A DNA stretch of 64,000 nucleotides, taken from Elusimicrobiota bacterium (lineage in GTDB: Bacteria > Elusimicrobiota > Endomicrobiia > Endomicrobiales > Endomicrobiaceae). The translations under genes and the position numbers were made by a program. Where the stretch lies: the NCBI GenBank assembly GCA_017528425.1, contig JAFXOV010000044.1, positions 62,001 through 126,000 on the forward strand, read 5' to 3'. The notes beneath the pieces were generated by a model, which did not search any database, was not told the origin of the DNA, and was given only the letters and a program-made list of their open reading frames with translations. Of the stretch, positions 1 through 9,317 are shown in pieces; position 1 is the first letter of the stretch; every line of letters starts with the position of its first letter.

Positions 1-647
1 ACATAACAAAGACTTCTGGTCTGTGTTCCTTTACCGAAAACCGTAATGGGTTTATTGTTTAATGCCTGGTTTATAAATTGAGGAACTACTCTTCCGTCGT
101 TCATATTCATTCTTGGTCCGTAAGTATTAAAAATTCTTACTATTTTCGTATCTGTGCCATAAACTCTGTGATAGTTCATAACCAAAGATTCCGAAAATCT
201 TTTTGACTCATCATACATACTTCTTTTTCCTATCGGATTAACATTTCCCCAATAACTTTCTGTTTGTGGATTGATTAACGGATCTCCGTAAACTTCACTT
301 GTAGATGCAATTAAAAACTTTGCTTTATTTTTTCTCGCAAGTTCCAACAAATTGTATGTTCCGTAAGAACCTACAAGCAACGTTTCTATTTTGTATTTAT
401 AGTAAAATATCGGACTTGCTATCGAAGCAAAATTAATTACGGCATCAAACTTTTCTTTTATTGAAAACTTTTTTGTTATATCGATTTTTTTAAATTTAAA
501 TTTCTTGTTGTTTAAAAGGTGTTTTATGTTCTCTTTTTTGCCGGTAACAAAATTATCTATGCAATAAACACTATGACCTTTTTCCAATAACAAATCACAA
601 AAATGCGAACCTAAAAATCCTGCTCCGCCTGCCAACAAAATATTCAT
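1..647 (-). CDS. UDP-glucuronate decarboxylase-like SDR (partial)
   Basis: This is the N-terminal 215 residues of an extended short-chain dehydrogenase; the C-terminus lies beyond the left edge. The Rossmann motif GGAGFLG is at residues 7-13, STSEVYG at about 115-121, and the catalytic YxxxK (YDESK) at 145-149. The stretch [10 protein letters not shown], followed by NDGRVV and ITVFGKG, is typical of UDP-xylose synthases, which oxidise and decarboxylate UDP-glucuronate to UDP-xylose in the cytoplasm for surface glycans. AGGAG lies 6-7 bases before the ATG. A related UDP-glucose or dTDP-glucose epimerase/dehydratase is the alternative, since the substrate-specific C-terminal part is missing. 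Confidence 0.8.
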   Translation of the reverse strand, partial: MNILLAGGAGFLGSHFCDLLLEKGHSVYCIDNFVTGKKENIKHLLNNKKFKFKKIDITKKFSIKEKFDAVINFASIASPIFYYKYKIETLLVGSYGTYNLLELARKNKAKFLIASTSEVYGDPLINPQTESYWGNVNPIGKRSMYDESKRFSESLVMNYHRVYGTDTKIVRIFNTYGPRMNMNDGRVVPQFINQALNNKPITVFGKGTQTRSLCY

Positions 648-673
648 TTTATATCTCCTGATAATATCTTGTT

Positions 674-703
674 ATTATATAAATTTGTTGTGCATATTTA
701 CAA
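674..703 (-). promoter_or_regulatory. Promoter upstream of the SDR gene
   Basis: Reading the minus strand, TTGTAA (698-703) and TATAAT (674-679) are 18 bases apart, with the start codon about 27 bases downstream of the -10 box. This is a sigma-70-type match only. Confidence 0.45.
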
Positions 704-766
704 ATAAAAAAATGTTGATTTTTTAAGCGTTAAGATTAGAAATTACAGGAAAGAAAAATTTGTGAT

Positions 767-2812
767 TTAAACGTCGTAAATATTTATTGCAATATCCAAC
801 AATGTTTCATTGATTTTCATATATTGATCCAAAACATCCAAATGAAGGCTGGATGTTTCAATAGATTCCTGCAACCCTGCATGCAATCTTGCAATATGGT
901 TTCTTTTTAGTTCGTGCATTATTTCGTTTAATTTATCTATATCTTCACTTACTTCTCTTGCCAAAACATCATCTTCTTTAATAAAAGAATCTATAATTTT
1001 CGAACAATTGGTATAAACTATGTTATGCATATGTTTTAAATCTTTCAAACCTTCATCAGAAAATCTCAAATGTCTTCTCATCTTTTCTTGTGATATATAA
1101 ATAATATTTCTGTTGATAATATCGGCAATTTGTTCGAAATCCGCAACTATGTACAAAAGCATAGTTTCTCTTTTAGCCTGTTTTTCGGTAAGTTCGTTCT
1201 GCCCTATTTTAGTTATGTACGGAATTATTTCGTCAACCAAATGAGAAATTTGTAAACATTTATATTTTATTTTTTCTATAACTATTTCGTGTCTTGTTTT
1301 TAATGCATTTATGGAATCTTTCATTACATCCGAAACAATTTCCGATAACCTTTCTATTTCCTGTTTAGATAAATTAAGAGCTCTTTCCGGTTCTCCGACA
1401 TATTTTTCATCTATAAAAGCGGTTCCGAAATGTTTTTCAACGGCAGAACTCGGATAAACAAACATTATGAATTTATGAAGCAACGGAACTATCGGCAAAA
1501 TTATAAATGCGGTAAACAAAGTTACCAATGTATGAGACATAGCGATTTGTCTTGCTATATCGTTTGAAAATACAAAAGTCGAAGTAAAATATTTAACGAA
1601 ATATATCCAACAAAGTTCTCCTTTATAATAAACAAAAGATATAAAAGGATACACTAAAATTACACCTAAAATTTGATATCCTAAATGCCACAACATAACT
1701 CTTTTACCGCTTCTCGGTTGCGTAAGGGAAGCAACTATTGCAGTGGAACATGTTCCTATTTGTGCTCCCAAACAAACACAAATTCCCTGCAACAAAGACA
1801 AAATTCCCGATGACGCCAAAACGATAATAATTCCGACCGTTGCACCGCTGCTGTGTGTAAGTATGGTAAAAAATATACCGAAAAGTATTAACCATAACGG
1901 AGATTGTAAAGTAGCAATTGTTTCTAAAAGTTCGTTATTTAATGTTATCGGAAGCATGGAATCAGACATAAGTTTCATACCGAAAAACAAAAGTCCGAAC
2001 CCGAAAATAGCATCACCTATTTCTATCAATTTTCTCTTTTTTGAAAAGAAGGATAAGAAGTAACCTACTGCCGTAATAATTAAAGCATAATCAACAAGTT
2101 TAAATGCAACAAGCTGTCCGGTTACGGTAGATCCTACCGATGCACCTATAGTTACAGACATTGCCTGAAAAAACGTCATTACACCCGCACTTGTAAGTGT
2201 AATTTGCAACAACAATGTTGCCGTGCTCGACTGATTTATTCCGGTAACAATAAAACCGGTAAAAAAACCTTTTAATCTGGTACTTGTAAATTTTTTAAGT
2301 ATTGTTCTAATATTTTGACCTGCTATCTGTTGGAAAGCGGAATTAACTTTAAACATTCCGAAAAGAAGAAGAGCAGCGCCTCCCAACATTGTGACAATCA
2401 TTATAAAAATCCACTGTTTGCTTAAAACAGAAACGGTAAAATAAACGGGTTCTGCCAAAACATCAACATTTACTATAACCACAATTTTATCTTCCGCTTT
2501 TTTATCTATAAAAACTTTTGATTGTGCGTATCCTTTTTCATCGGTAACTATACTTTCTTCTTGTACTGAAGATTCTTTTGATATTTTGTTATCGGGAAAG
2601 TAACCGTCTGCCACAATAAAATTGACTTTTACATCGGGAACGGGATTACCGGCTTTATCCGTTAAACAAACGACAAGATCGTTTTTTATCTCCGTTCCTC
2701 TAACGGCAAGTTGTTTATCGCCCGATACTTTAGTTAAAACAAAATCCTGCCCTAAACAAATCGCAGGCAAAAGCATTAAAAACAAACAAACAAGTATGTT
2801 TTTTATTTTCAT
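767..2812 (-). CDS. Na/Pi-cotransporter family protein with Ig-like N-terminus and PhoU-like tail
   Basis: The protein has 681 residues. Residues 1-22 form a signal peptide (ending AICLGQ). Residues about 25-130 look like a bacterial Ig-like domain (LTDKAGNPVPDVKVNF, a Big_1-type pattern). From about 133 on there are many hydrophobic helices carrying the duplicated Na_Pi_cotrans signatures NQSSTAT and HSSGATVG. The last 200 residues are helical and charged, as in PhoU-related domains of NptA-like proteins. The family couples sodium to phosphate uptake; the ligand here is not proven. Its start overlaps the cdd stop by four bases (ATGA), so it is probably co-translated with the nucleoside genes, a setting in which phosphate uptake would feed phosphorolysis. 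The extracytoplasmic Ig domain is unusual for the family. Confidence 0.85.
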   Translation of the reverse strand: MKIKNILVCLFLMLLPAICLGQDFVLTKVSGDKQLAVRGTEIKNDLVVCLTDKAGNPVPDVKVNFIVADGYFPDNKISKESSVQEESIVTDEKGYAQSKVFIDKKAEDKIVVIVNVDVLAEPVYFTVSVLSKQWIFIMIVTMLGGAALLLFGMFKVNSAFQQIAGQNIRTILKKFTSTRLKGFFTGFIVTGINQSSTATLLLQITLTSAGVMTFFQAMSVTIGASVGSTVTGQLVAFKLVDYALIITAVGYFLSFFSKKRKLIEIGDAIFGFGLLFFGMKLMSDSMLPITLNNELLETIATLQSPLWLILFGIFFTILTHSSGATVGIIIVLASSGILSLLQGICVCLGAQIGTCSTAIVASLTQPRSGKRVMLWHLGYQILGVILVYPFISFVYYKGELCWIYFVKYFTSTFVFSNDIARQIAMSHTLVTLFTAFIILPIVPLLHKFIMFVYPSSAVEKHFGTAFIDEKYVGEPERALNLSKQEIERLSEIVSDVMKDSINALKTRHEIVIEKIKYKCLQISHLVDEIIPYITKIGQNELTEKQAKRETMLLYIVADFEQIADIINRNIIYISQEKMRRHLRFSDEGLKDLKHMHNIVYTNCSKIIDSFIKEDDVLAREVSEDIDKLNEIMHELKRNHIARLHAGLQESIETSSLHLDVLDQYMKINETLLDIAINIYDV

Positions 2813-3213
2813 TTTTTTAATGTTTTTCCACTAAAAGATTTAGGCAACAAACTTGATATTTTTGTTATTAAAAATTTATCCTGTTTTGTGTTATAAATAA
2901 TATCCGCGGTTTTGGAAAATTCAGATATAACCTGTCTGCATGCCCCGCAAGGAGTAACATCTCCTTTTTTCGAATATATCGCAACAGCTTTTATTTTCTT
3001 ACATCCGTTAGCCACTGCGGTAAATATCGCAACTCTTTCGGCACACATACTTAACCCGTAAGAAGAATTTTCCACATTCGTTCCGCAAAAAACTTTATTA
3101 TCTTCACACAAAACTGCCGCACCTACTTTAAATTTCGAGTACGGACTATACGAATTTTCGGATGCTTGTTTAGCATAATCCAACAATTGTTTGTATGCTT
3201 GTTTTTTGTTCAT
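2809..3213 (-). CDS. cdd: Cytidine deaminase
   Basis: This protein of 134 residues is the usual size of the small tetrameric cytidine deaminase, which converts (deoxy)cytidine to (deoxy)uridine. The zinc site is visible: C57-A-E59 (the CAE motif with the proton-shuttling Glu) and P88-C-G-A-C92-R-Q. The N-terminal SPYSKFKVGAA segment and NVENSSYG complete the signature. It follows mtnP by 15 bases and overlaps the transporter gene by ATGA, so the three are very likely one transcript. Its products feed the pyrimidine phosphorylase encoded upstream. Confidence 0.95.
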   Translation of the reverse strand: MNKKQAYKQLLDYAKQASENSYSPYSKFKVGAAVLCEDNKVFCGTNVENSSYGLSMCAERVAIFTAVANGCKKIKAVAIYSKKGDVTPCGACRQVISEFSKTADIIYNTKQDKFLITKISSLLPKSFSGKTLKK

Positions 3214-3228
3214 AATTTTAATTCCGAA

Positions 3229-4113
3229 TTATTTCTTAAAATATTTGTCCAAAAACAAACTAAGCGCTTCATATGCCGGAGCTTTTGTTACTGTTTCGGG
3301 TGCGGATTGAACGGCATCTTTTAATGCATGCTGACATCCGCATTTAAGCTCTCTTTGTGCCATTTTAGGTATGAGATTTTTAATCAATTTTTTACAAGTG
3401 TTTGCATTTGCATCCATAACTTCCAACACTTTTTCAACGTCAACTTCTTCACCTATTTTTAACACGTCGTAGTCGGTAACCAAAGAAATATTTGCATAAC
3501 AAATTTCTGCTTCCCTGGCAAGCTTTGCTTCGGGAATTGCAGTCATTCCCACAACGGAAAATCCGTTTGCTCTGTTAACTTTGGATTCCGCTCTTGTTGA
3601 AAATTGAGGACCTTCTATACAAACATAAGTGGTATTACTGAAATGATGTTCTATCCCGAGTTCGGTAACCGCCTTATGAACTATATCTCTTAAATCGTTA
3701 CAAAAAGGATCCGCAAAACTTATATGTGCAACTATACCGTTACCGAAAAACGTGTTAACTCTGTTTTTTGTTCTGTCGAAAATTTGTTCGGGAATAACAA
3801 AATCTTTCGGTTTTATTTTGTCTTGTAATGAGCCTACTGCCGTTAATGCAATTATCTGTTCCACTCCTATAGATTTCAAAGCATAAATGTTTGCTCTTAC
3901 ATTTATTTCCGATGGTAAAATAGTATGACCTTTTCCGTGTCTTGGTAAAAAAGCAACTCTTACATCATCAACCGTTCCTATGGTTATCGGTGCAGACGGT
4001 TTTCCGAAAGGAGTATCAATTTCAAAGTCTTTAACATTTTCTATTCCGCTTATTTCACTTATTCCGCTACCGCCGATTACTGCAATTTTTACAGGATCTA
4101 TTTTTTTTACCAT
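3229..4113 (-). CDS. mtnP: S-methyl-5'-thioadenosine phosphorylase family protein
   Basis: The 294 residues match the MTAP/PNP-II family. They show GGSG near residue 14, PRHGKGH around 56-62, PSEINVRANIYALKSIGV, and a late EGPQFSTRAES followed by VGMTAIPEAKLAREAE. The enzyme phosphorolyses 5'-methylthioadenosine (or a purine nucleoside in some members) to base plus (methylthio)ribose-1-phosphate in the cytoplasm. A His-rich or Cys-rich tail (CGCQH near 255) follows the core. It sits in the nucleoside cluster between recJ and cdd. MTA versus inosine specificity cannot be fixed from motifs alone. Confidence 0.88.
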   Translation of the reverse strand: MVKKIDPVKIAVIGGSGISEISGIENVKDFEIDTPFGKPSAPITIGTVDDVRVAFLPRHGKGHTILPSEINVRANIYALKSIGVEQIIALTAVGSLQDKIKPKDFVIPEQIFDRTKNRVNTFFGNGIVAHISFADPFCNDLRDIVHKAVTELGIEHHFSNTTYVCIEGPQFSTRAESKVNRANGFSVVGMTAIPEAKLAREAEICYANISLVTDYDVLKIGEEVDVEKVLEVMDANANTCKKLIKNLIPKMAQRELKCGCQHALKDAVQSAPETVTKAPAYEALSLFLDKYFKK

Positions 4114-4177
4114 TTTACCCCCTAAATCAATTTTATATTTAAATTTTAGTGCATATCATAAAAAACTTCAACCGTTT

Positions 4178-6154
4178 CTAAACGATTTTTACATCCAAAA
4201 TTATCAACTGAACATTGTCTCTGTTCAAATCTATATTAAACAAAATATCGAATTTATCTTTGTATCCGAAATCGTCTATATATTTTGCCGCACCCCAAAA
4301 TACTGCCGGAATACTCATACCGTCTTTACAAACTTTTAATCTTAAATGTTCCTGTGTTTGTCCGATAATAGAAATTTCTTCAAAACTTACACCTTTTAAC
4401 AAAAATATCGGAACGGAATTTGAAGCTCCGAACGGTTCTAAAACGGTTAAATATTTGTATGTGTTTCTGTTTACATCCGTAATTTTCAGTTCACAATCTA
4501 CGTTTATTTTTTTTGCCACCATCTCTTTGGAAATGGACTCTTGTGCTATTTGTTTTATTCTGTCTCTGAATTCGTTTATCTTACCGATTTCTATTGTAAG
4601 TCCTGCCGCTTGATGATGTCCGCCGAATTTAATAAGCAAATCTTTGGTTTTATCAAGTGCAGAAACGATATCAAAACCGTCTATCGATCTGCATGCGCCC
4701 GTTGCTTCCCCTTTTTGTTTATCTTCTATAAACAAGATTACCGGTTTTCCGTACAACTTTACCATTTGCGACGCAACTATGCCGGTAACACCATGGGCTA
4801 AATTACCGGCGGACACAACCAATATATTATCTTTTTCTATATCACATTGCTGTTTTAACAAAATATTAAACTGTCTTATATTTTCATTTTGCAACTCTTT
4901 CCTGTCACTGTTTAATTTTTTTAATTCAACGAAGAAATTGCTTGCATTGTATTTATCGTCGGCAAGAATAAGTTCGGCGGCAACAGATGCTTTTCCCATT
5001 CTGCCTGCGGCATTCAAAATCGGTGCAACATTCCATGATATTGTTTTTGCCGATATTTTTTTACCTTTCAAATATTCTTCAAAAATATAACCGAGCCCAA
5101 ACCTTTTGGAATAATCTTTATTTAATATAGCAAGTCCGCTCTGAACCAATGTTCTGTTTTCGTCCACAAGAGGAACAATATCGGCGACAGAACCCAATGC
5201 AACCAAATCGATATTGTTTTCAAAAAACTCCAACATCCTGCCATCGTTTTCGAATTCTTTTTTTCTGTACTGTCTCAATATTTCATAGGCAAAGTCTTTT
5301 ATATTGTCTTTTGGTTCTGCTTCAACCAACTCTGTATTTTTATTTCCATTATCTGCAAAATATGCAGTATCATTTGTAACTATTTTGGCATATTCCGACA
5401 AATCCGTTTGAGATAAATTTATCTTTCCTTCTTTTATAACATTACCGTTTAACACTATCAAACCGTAAACATTTTCTTGCTCGCAAGCCAAAACAATAAT
5501 TTCTTTATCAAAATATTTTCCGTAAGTTTGCATTAATGCTTGTGAAACTTTAAAAGAAACACCGCAACCTGCAAGTTCTTTAAACGGATACTCACACGAA
5601 TCCGTTTTTGGATCAACAACACAATATGCTTTCGGCAATCCGTCCTGCGGAGGTTCGTGATGGTCGGTAACTATAACTTCCATTCCCAAACTGTTTGCAT
5701 AATCTATCTCGGTAACCGCGGATATTCCGCAATCCACCGTTATTATAAGTTTAACACCTTCCTGTACATATTTATCCAACACCGTACAAGACAGGCCGTA
5801 ACCTTCATCGGAAGGTATATACCAAACTACATTTCCGCCCAAAGTAACAATCGTATTATACAGAATTGTTAATGACGTTATACCGTCAACATCCCTGTCT
5901 GCATAAATAAGAATTTTCTCTTGATTTTCTATCGATTGCTTTATTCTTAATACGGCTTTATACATATCTTTAAAAAGGAAAGGATTAAACAATTCTTCCT
6001 TTTTAGGACAAACAAAATTGTTTATCGCCTCAACCGTATTAAATCCTCTTGATAATAAAACCTTTAAAGTAACTTCAGGTAACCCGGTTTGTTCTTGTAA
6101 CTGATATAAAAATTTTTTATCTATATCTTGAAGTATCCATTTATTCTTTTGCAA
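4178..6154 (-). CDS. recJ: Single-stranded-DNA-specific exonuclease RecJ
   Basis: This is a 658-residue DHH-family 5'-3' exonuclease. Motif I is ADRDVDGITS (D86, D88 and D90 metal ligands), followed by TVDCGIS, TDHHEPP and VDPK. The DHHA1 half carries LNAAGRMGKA, GGHHQAAG and a C-terminal OB-like region. An extra stretch of roughly 90 residues (about 215-300, including acidic NTELVEAEPKDN) is inserted between the DHH core and the VALGSVADIVPL motif; many RecJ proteins are shorter here. It acts in recombination and mismatch repair. The gene is 11 bases from the deoA stop and so probably belongs to the nucleoside operon. Confidence 0.93.
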   Translation of the reverse strand: MQKNKWILQDIDKKFLYQLQEQTGLPEVTLKVLLSRGFNTVEAINNFVCPKKEELFNPFLFKDMYKAVLRIKQSIENQEKILIYADRDVDGITSLTILYNTIVTLGGNVVWYIPSDEGYGLSCTVLDKYVQEGVKLIITVDCGISAVTEIDYANSLGMEVIVTDHHEPPQDGLPKAYCVVDPKTDSCEYPFKELAGCGVSFKVSQALMQTYGKYFDKEIIVLACEQENVYGLIVLNGNVIKEGKINLSQTDLSEYAKIVTNDTAYFADNGNKNTELVEAEPKDNIKDFAYEILRQYRKKEFENDGRMLEFFENNIDLVALGSVADIVPLVDENRTLVQSGLAILNKDYSKRFGLGYIFEEYLKGKKISAKTISWNVAPILNAAGRMGKASVAAELILADDKYNASNFFVELKKLNSDRKELQNENIRQFNILLKQQCDIEKDNILVVSAGNLAHGVTGIVASQMVKLYGKPVILFIEDKQKGEATGACRSIDGFDIVSALDKTKDLLIKFGGHHQAAGLTIEIGKINEFRDRIKQIAQESISKEMVAKKINVDCELKITDVNRNTYKYLTVLEPFGASNSVPIFLLKGVSFEEISIIGQTQEHLRLKVCKDGMSIPAVFWGAAKYIDDFGYKDKFDILFNIDLNRDNVQLIILDVKIV

Positions 6155-6165
6155 TGTAGCTCCTT

Positions 6166-7467
6166 TTAATTTACTATATATTTTATTTTTTTATTTTTTT
6201 TCGTTTTTTCATCACTTATAACATAAGAAGAATTCAATATTTCTATAACATCGTTTATGTCCGTTTTGTTATGGTGCAACTCAAACAAAATATCGTCTTT
6301 ATAAACGAAATCACCTGTTTTTTTATAAATTATTATACCGCTTACGGGATCTATTTTGTCTTCAACTTTAAGTCTTCCCGCACCCAACATACAAGAAGCT
6401 AGTCCTATATTTCTTGTATTTGAAAACTTCAGGTAACCGTCTTCTTTTGCTTTTACGTAACTAACATTTTGAGCTTTACCGAAAACGGAATAATCATCTA
6501 CAACTTTGGGATTTCCTTTCTGTAATTCTATCATTTTTATAAATTTATTTAATGCTTGTCCCGACACAACTTTTTCTTTAGCCATCTTTTGTGCCTGTTC
6601 GAAAGTTTTTACCAAACCTACCTGCTGTATTGTAAACGCAGCCAAATCTATACTCAACTGAACAAAATCGTTATCTGCTTTTCCTTTTAACGCTTCTATC
6701 GTCTGTACAACCTCCAAACTGTTACCTACGGCAATGCCCAACGGTTCATCCATATCGGTAATAACGGCTGTCATATTTCTTCCGAACTGTTTTCCCACAC
6801 TAACCATTTTTTCCGCTAACGATTTTGATCTTTCATATTCCTGTATAAAAGCGGCATTGCCTGTTTTTACGTCCAACAAAATATTCTTTGCACCTTCGGC
6901 AATTTTTTTAGACATTATGCTCGAACAAATTAACGGTATAGATTCTACTGTAGCGGTAACATCTCTTAATGCGTACATTCTTTTATCTACGGGAGCAACT
7001 TCTTTTGTTTGTCCTATCATCGCAAACTTATTTTTCTTTAATACGGAAATAAATTCTTTTATATCAAGATTAACATTAAATCCCGGAATGGATTCCAATT
7101 TATCAAGCGTTCCGCCGGTATGTCCCAATGCTCTGCCGGACATCATAGGAACATAAATGTCGCAACTTGCAAGTATGGGCGCAATAAGCAAAGATGTTCC
7201 GTCACCTACTCCGCCGGTAGAATGTTTATCTGCTGTCGGGCCGTCCAAAAAACTTAAATCTAATATTTCACCGGAGTTTGCCATTGCATCCGTAAGATAA
7301 AAAGTTTCTTGGTCATCAAGGTTTTGAAAATAAACGGACATCAAAAAAGCAGACATTTGATAGTCTGCAATTTCATGTTTATTGTATCCTTCCACCATGA
7401 AAGATATTTCTTCTTTTGATAATTTTTGTCCGTTTCTTTTTTTGTAAATTACATCGTAAGCTCTCAT
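6166..7467 (-). CDS. Pyrimidine-nucleoside (thymidine) phosphorylase
   Basis: The protein has 433 residues, normal for the family. KHSTGGVGDG (residues 81-90) is the phosphate and nucleoside site; SGRALGHTGGTLDKLESIPGF is the glycosyltransferase family 3 signature; a small C-terminal beta-barrel domain follows (GAGRLKVEDKIDP). It splits thymidine, uridine or deoxyuridine to base and (deoxy)ribose-1-phosphate. The start overlaps the punA stop as TAATG, which implies translational coupling of pyrimidine and purine phosphorolysis. Whether it is DeoA-type (thymidine only) or Pdp-type (broad) is undecided. Confidence 0.94.
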   Translation of the reverse strand: MRAYDVIYKKRNGQKLSKEEISFMVEGYNKHEIADYQMSAFLMSVYFQNLDDQETFYLTDAMANSGEILDLSFLDGPTADKHSTGGVGDGTSLLIAPILASCDIYVPMMSGRALGHTGGTLDKLESIPGFNVNLDIKEFISVLKKNKFAMIGQTKEVAPVDKRMYALRDVTATVESIPLICSSIMSKKIAEGAKNILLDVKTGNAAFIQEYERSKSLAEKMVSVGKQFGRNMTAVITDMDEPLGIAVGNSLEVVQTIEALKGKADNDFVQLSIDLAAFTIQQVGLVKTFEQAQKMAKEKVVSGQALNKFIKMIELQKGNPKVVDDYSVFGKAQNVSYVKAKEDGYLKFSNTRNIGLASCMLGAGRLKVEDKIDPVSGIIIYKKTGDFVYKDDILFELHHNKTDINDVIEILNSSYVISDEKTKKNKKIKYIVN

Positions 7468-8309
7468 TAAAATTCCTTTACAAAATTCGTTATTATTTTC
7501 TCCATTGAAACAGCGGCCTTTTTGCCTGCCTTTAAAACCTCTTTATGTGTTAAACTTTTCTTTGAAATACCGCTTGCTTTATTTGATACATAAGTCAATG
7601 CCGTTACTTTAATTTTCATTTGGTTTGCGACTATAGCTTCCGGAACTAAAGACATTCCCACAACGTCACCGCCCAACTTTCTGTAAGCATTAATTTCGGC
7701 GGGAGTCTCATACGAAGGTCCGCTAACCGCAAAATATATACCTTTTTGAACAGCTATTTTGTTCTTTTTTGCTATCTTTGATATTTTATTTATTTCTGTT
7801 TTATCGTATATGTTTGTCATGTCGGGAAATCTGTCGCCAAACTCGTTATAATGTTTCCCTATCAACGGGTTATTTCCCATAAAATTTATATGATCTTTTA
7901 TAACAACTATATCACCCATATTATATTTTTTGTTTATTGCACCGACGGCACAAGTGACAATTAATTTTTCTATCCCCAAAAGTTTCATAAGTCTTACAGG
8001 ATATGTAATATCCTGCATGGAATACCCTTCATAATAATGAAGTCTGCCGCTCATCAACATAATATCGACAGAATTTAATTTACCGAAAAACAATTGACCG
8101 TTATGGCCCTGAACTGTTGATTGTTTAAAGTAAGGAATTTTTTTGTATGGAATGCTTACCGAATTTTTTAATTGATTTTGAATATTGCCTAATCCCGATC
8201 CTAAAATGACAGCAATTTTGGGATTAGCTTTTATTTTATTTCTTATAAAATTTTTAGTTCTTTGCAATTGGTTTAATAACATAAATTTTATAACAATATT
8301 TCTATTCAA
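7467..8309 (-). CDS. punA: Purine nucleoside phosphorylase (PNP-I, trimeric type)
   Basis: The 280 residues carry ILGSGLG (35-41), GHNGQLFFG, SGRLHYYEGY, AVSGPSYETPAEI and GGDVVGMSLVPEA, all hallmarks of the trimeric purine nucleoside phosphorylases that convert inosine, guanosine and their deoxy forms to base plus (deoxy)ribose-1-phosphate. The codon at 8309 is TTG. A second candidate start, ATG at 8282, begins MLLNQLQ and is equally plausible, as neither has a good Shine-Dalgarno. A TATAAT (8324-8329, minus strand) directly upstream suggests the transcript starts here. The PNP is the first gene of punA-deoA-recJ-mtnP-cdd-transporter. Confidence 0.92.
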   Translation of the reverse strand: MNRNIVIKFMLLNQLQRTKNFIRNKIKANPKIAVILGSGLGNIQNQLKNSVSIPYKKIPYFKQSTVQGHNGQLFFGKLNSVDIMLMSGRLHYYEGYSMQDITYPVRLMKLLGIEKLIVTCAVGAINKKYNMGDIVVIKDHINFMGNNPLIGKHYNEFGDRFPDMTNIYDKTEINKISKIAKKNKIAVQKGIYFAVSGPSYETPAEINAYRKLGGDVVGMSLVPEAIVANQMKIKVTALTYVSNKASGISKKSLTHKEVLKAGKKAAVSMEKIITNFVKEF

Positions 8310-8721
8310 ATTTGCTACATATAATTATAGCATAATTAAAAAACAATTAGTAATTAGAAATTAGTAATTAGCAATTTTGGAGTATTTTTTCCCTTTTTCT
8401 TGACCCTCAAAGGCTTTTAAGATTTTGAATTAGAACAAAACATTTATCATCTCTTACCAATAAAATGTGTGGACAACAAAAAAACAGAAAAGATTTTTGT
8501 ATACCTTATTCTTAGCCCTCAAAGACTTTTAAGATTTTGAATTAGAACGAAGTATTTGGCGAATGAAGTGTACGTAAAATAAAAGCGATAGCGATTGGTA
8601 CTCGATTGAGCCAAATACGAAGTTGTAATTCAAAAGATAAAGTCGCTTCGCTAATATAAAAAAATAAAAACACAGAAAGAAGTTTTCTCCTTTCTGTGTT
8701 TTAACTATTTTTTTATATTAA
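8310..8721. repeat. Gene-free 410-base region with direct and inverted repeats
   Basis: No coding region is supported. It holds an AATTAGTAATTAG-type tract (8345-8380). A 33-base direct repeat beginning CCCTCAAAG lies at 8404-8436 and 8516-8548 with one mismatch. An imperfect 25-base inverted repeat has arms 8536-8560 and 8610-8634 ending in GCCAAATAC. The segment 8597-8653 resembles 61119-61175. A terminator closes the region next to the outer-membrane protein gene. Confidence 0.75.
8661..8700 (-). terminator. Rho-independent terminator after the OMP gene
   Basis: An 11-bp perfect stem (8669-8679 with 8690-8700, AACACAGAAAG) has a 10-base loop and, on the minus strand, is followed by a U-rich tract (8661-8668). 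It ends transcription of the 8722-9288 gene. Confidence 0.85.
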
Positions 8722-9288
8722 TTAAAATGTAAATTTATATCCAACTTTCAATTGTAATGCCGAATATTTAAAATCATAAGTGGAAGGCTCACCTATAAAA
8801 GTTGCATTGCTGTTTGAATATAGAAGTTCAAAAACAAAATTTTCCTTTATTGTTGTTCCTACTCCTATTCCCCAATACAAGCCATTTGAATCTACTATAT
8901 CTTCATCAGCATCGGTTCTTAATATTCCATAACCAAGATGAACTAAAGGATAGATGTTATTAAATACATCATTTCCTGTTTCAAACACATATTTTGCTTG
9001 AGTATAGATGTTTGTCCATCCTATTTTCAAGCCATCGGATTTATCCATTTCGGAATTAAAAACATACTGAACACCGGCACCGATTGCCAACTGAGGCATT
9101 ACATAATAAAAGAAATCCACACCGGCTGTAAATGCAGGATCGACATCCGCATCATGGCCATCAATATCTCCGTTACCCATAACATTAAAACCTGCCTTAA
9201 TGTCCAACTCCATTGCTCCTTCATCTGCTGCAAATACAGGTGCTACAAGTGCTACTGCCAACAATACTGCCAAAACTACTTTTCTCAT
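8722..9288 (-). CDS. Small outer-membrane beta-barrel protein (paralogue of 36603 and 37344)
   Basis: This secreted 188-residue protein has a signal peptide (residues 1-20, ending APVFAADEG) and alternating polar/hydrophobic strands. It ends in KVGYKFTF, a C-terminal aromatic beta-signal for outer-membrane insertion. Short barrel repeats such as YPLVHLGYGILRTD and LYWGIGVGTT suggest an OmpW/OmpA-like eight-stranded barrel; no exact family is recognised. A strong AGGAGG precedes the ATG. It is closely similar along its length to the plus-strand tandem pair at 36.6 and 37.3 kb. It lies 29 bases after deoB, so it may be read through from deoB as well as ending in its own terminator. Confidence 0.8.
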   Translation of the reverse strand: MRKVVLAVLLAVALVAPVFAADEGAMELDIKAGFNVMGNGDIDGHDADVDPAFTAGVDFFYYVMPQLAIGAGVQYVFNSEMDKSDGLKIGWTNIYTQAKYVFETGNDVFNNIYPLVHLGYGILRTDADEDIVDSNGLYWGIGVGTTIKENFVFELLYSNSNATFIGEPSTYDFKYSALQLKVGYKFTF

Positions 9289-9317
9289 TTACTTCCTCCT
9301 TTTATAAAAATTACTTC

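Noticed and set aside
8310-8721. CRISPR array among the short repeats
   Set aside because: The repeats are few, unequal in spacing and palindromic; no cas gene is near.
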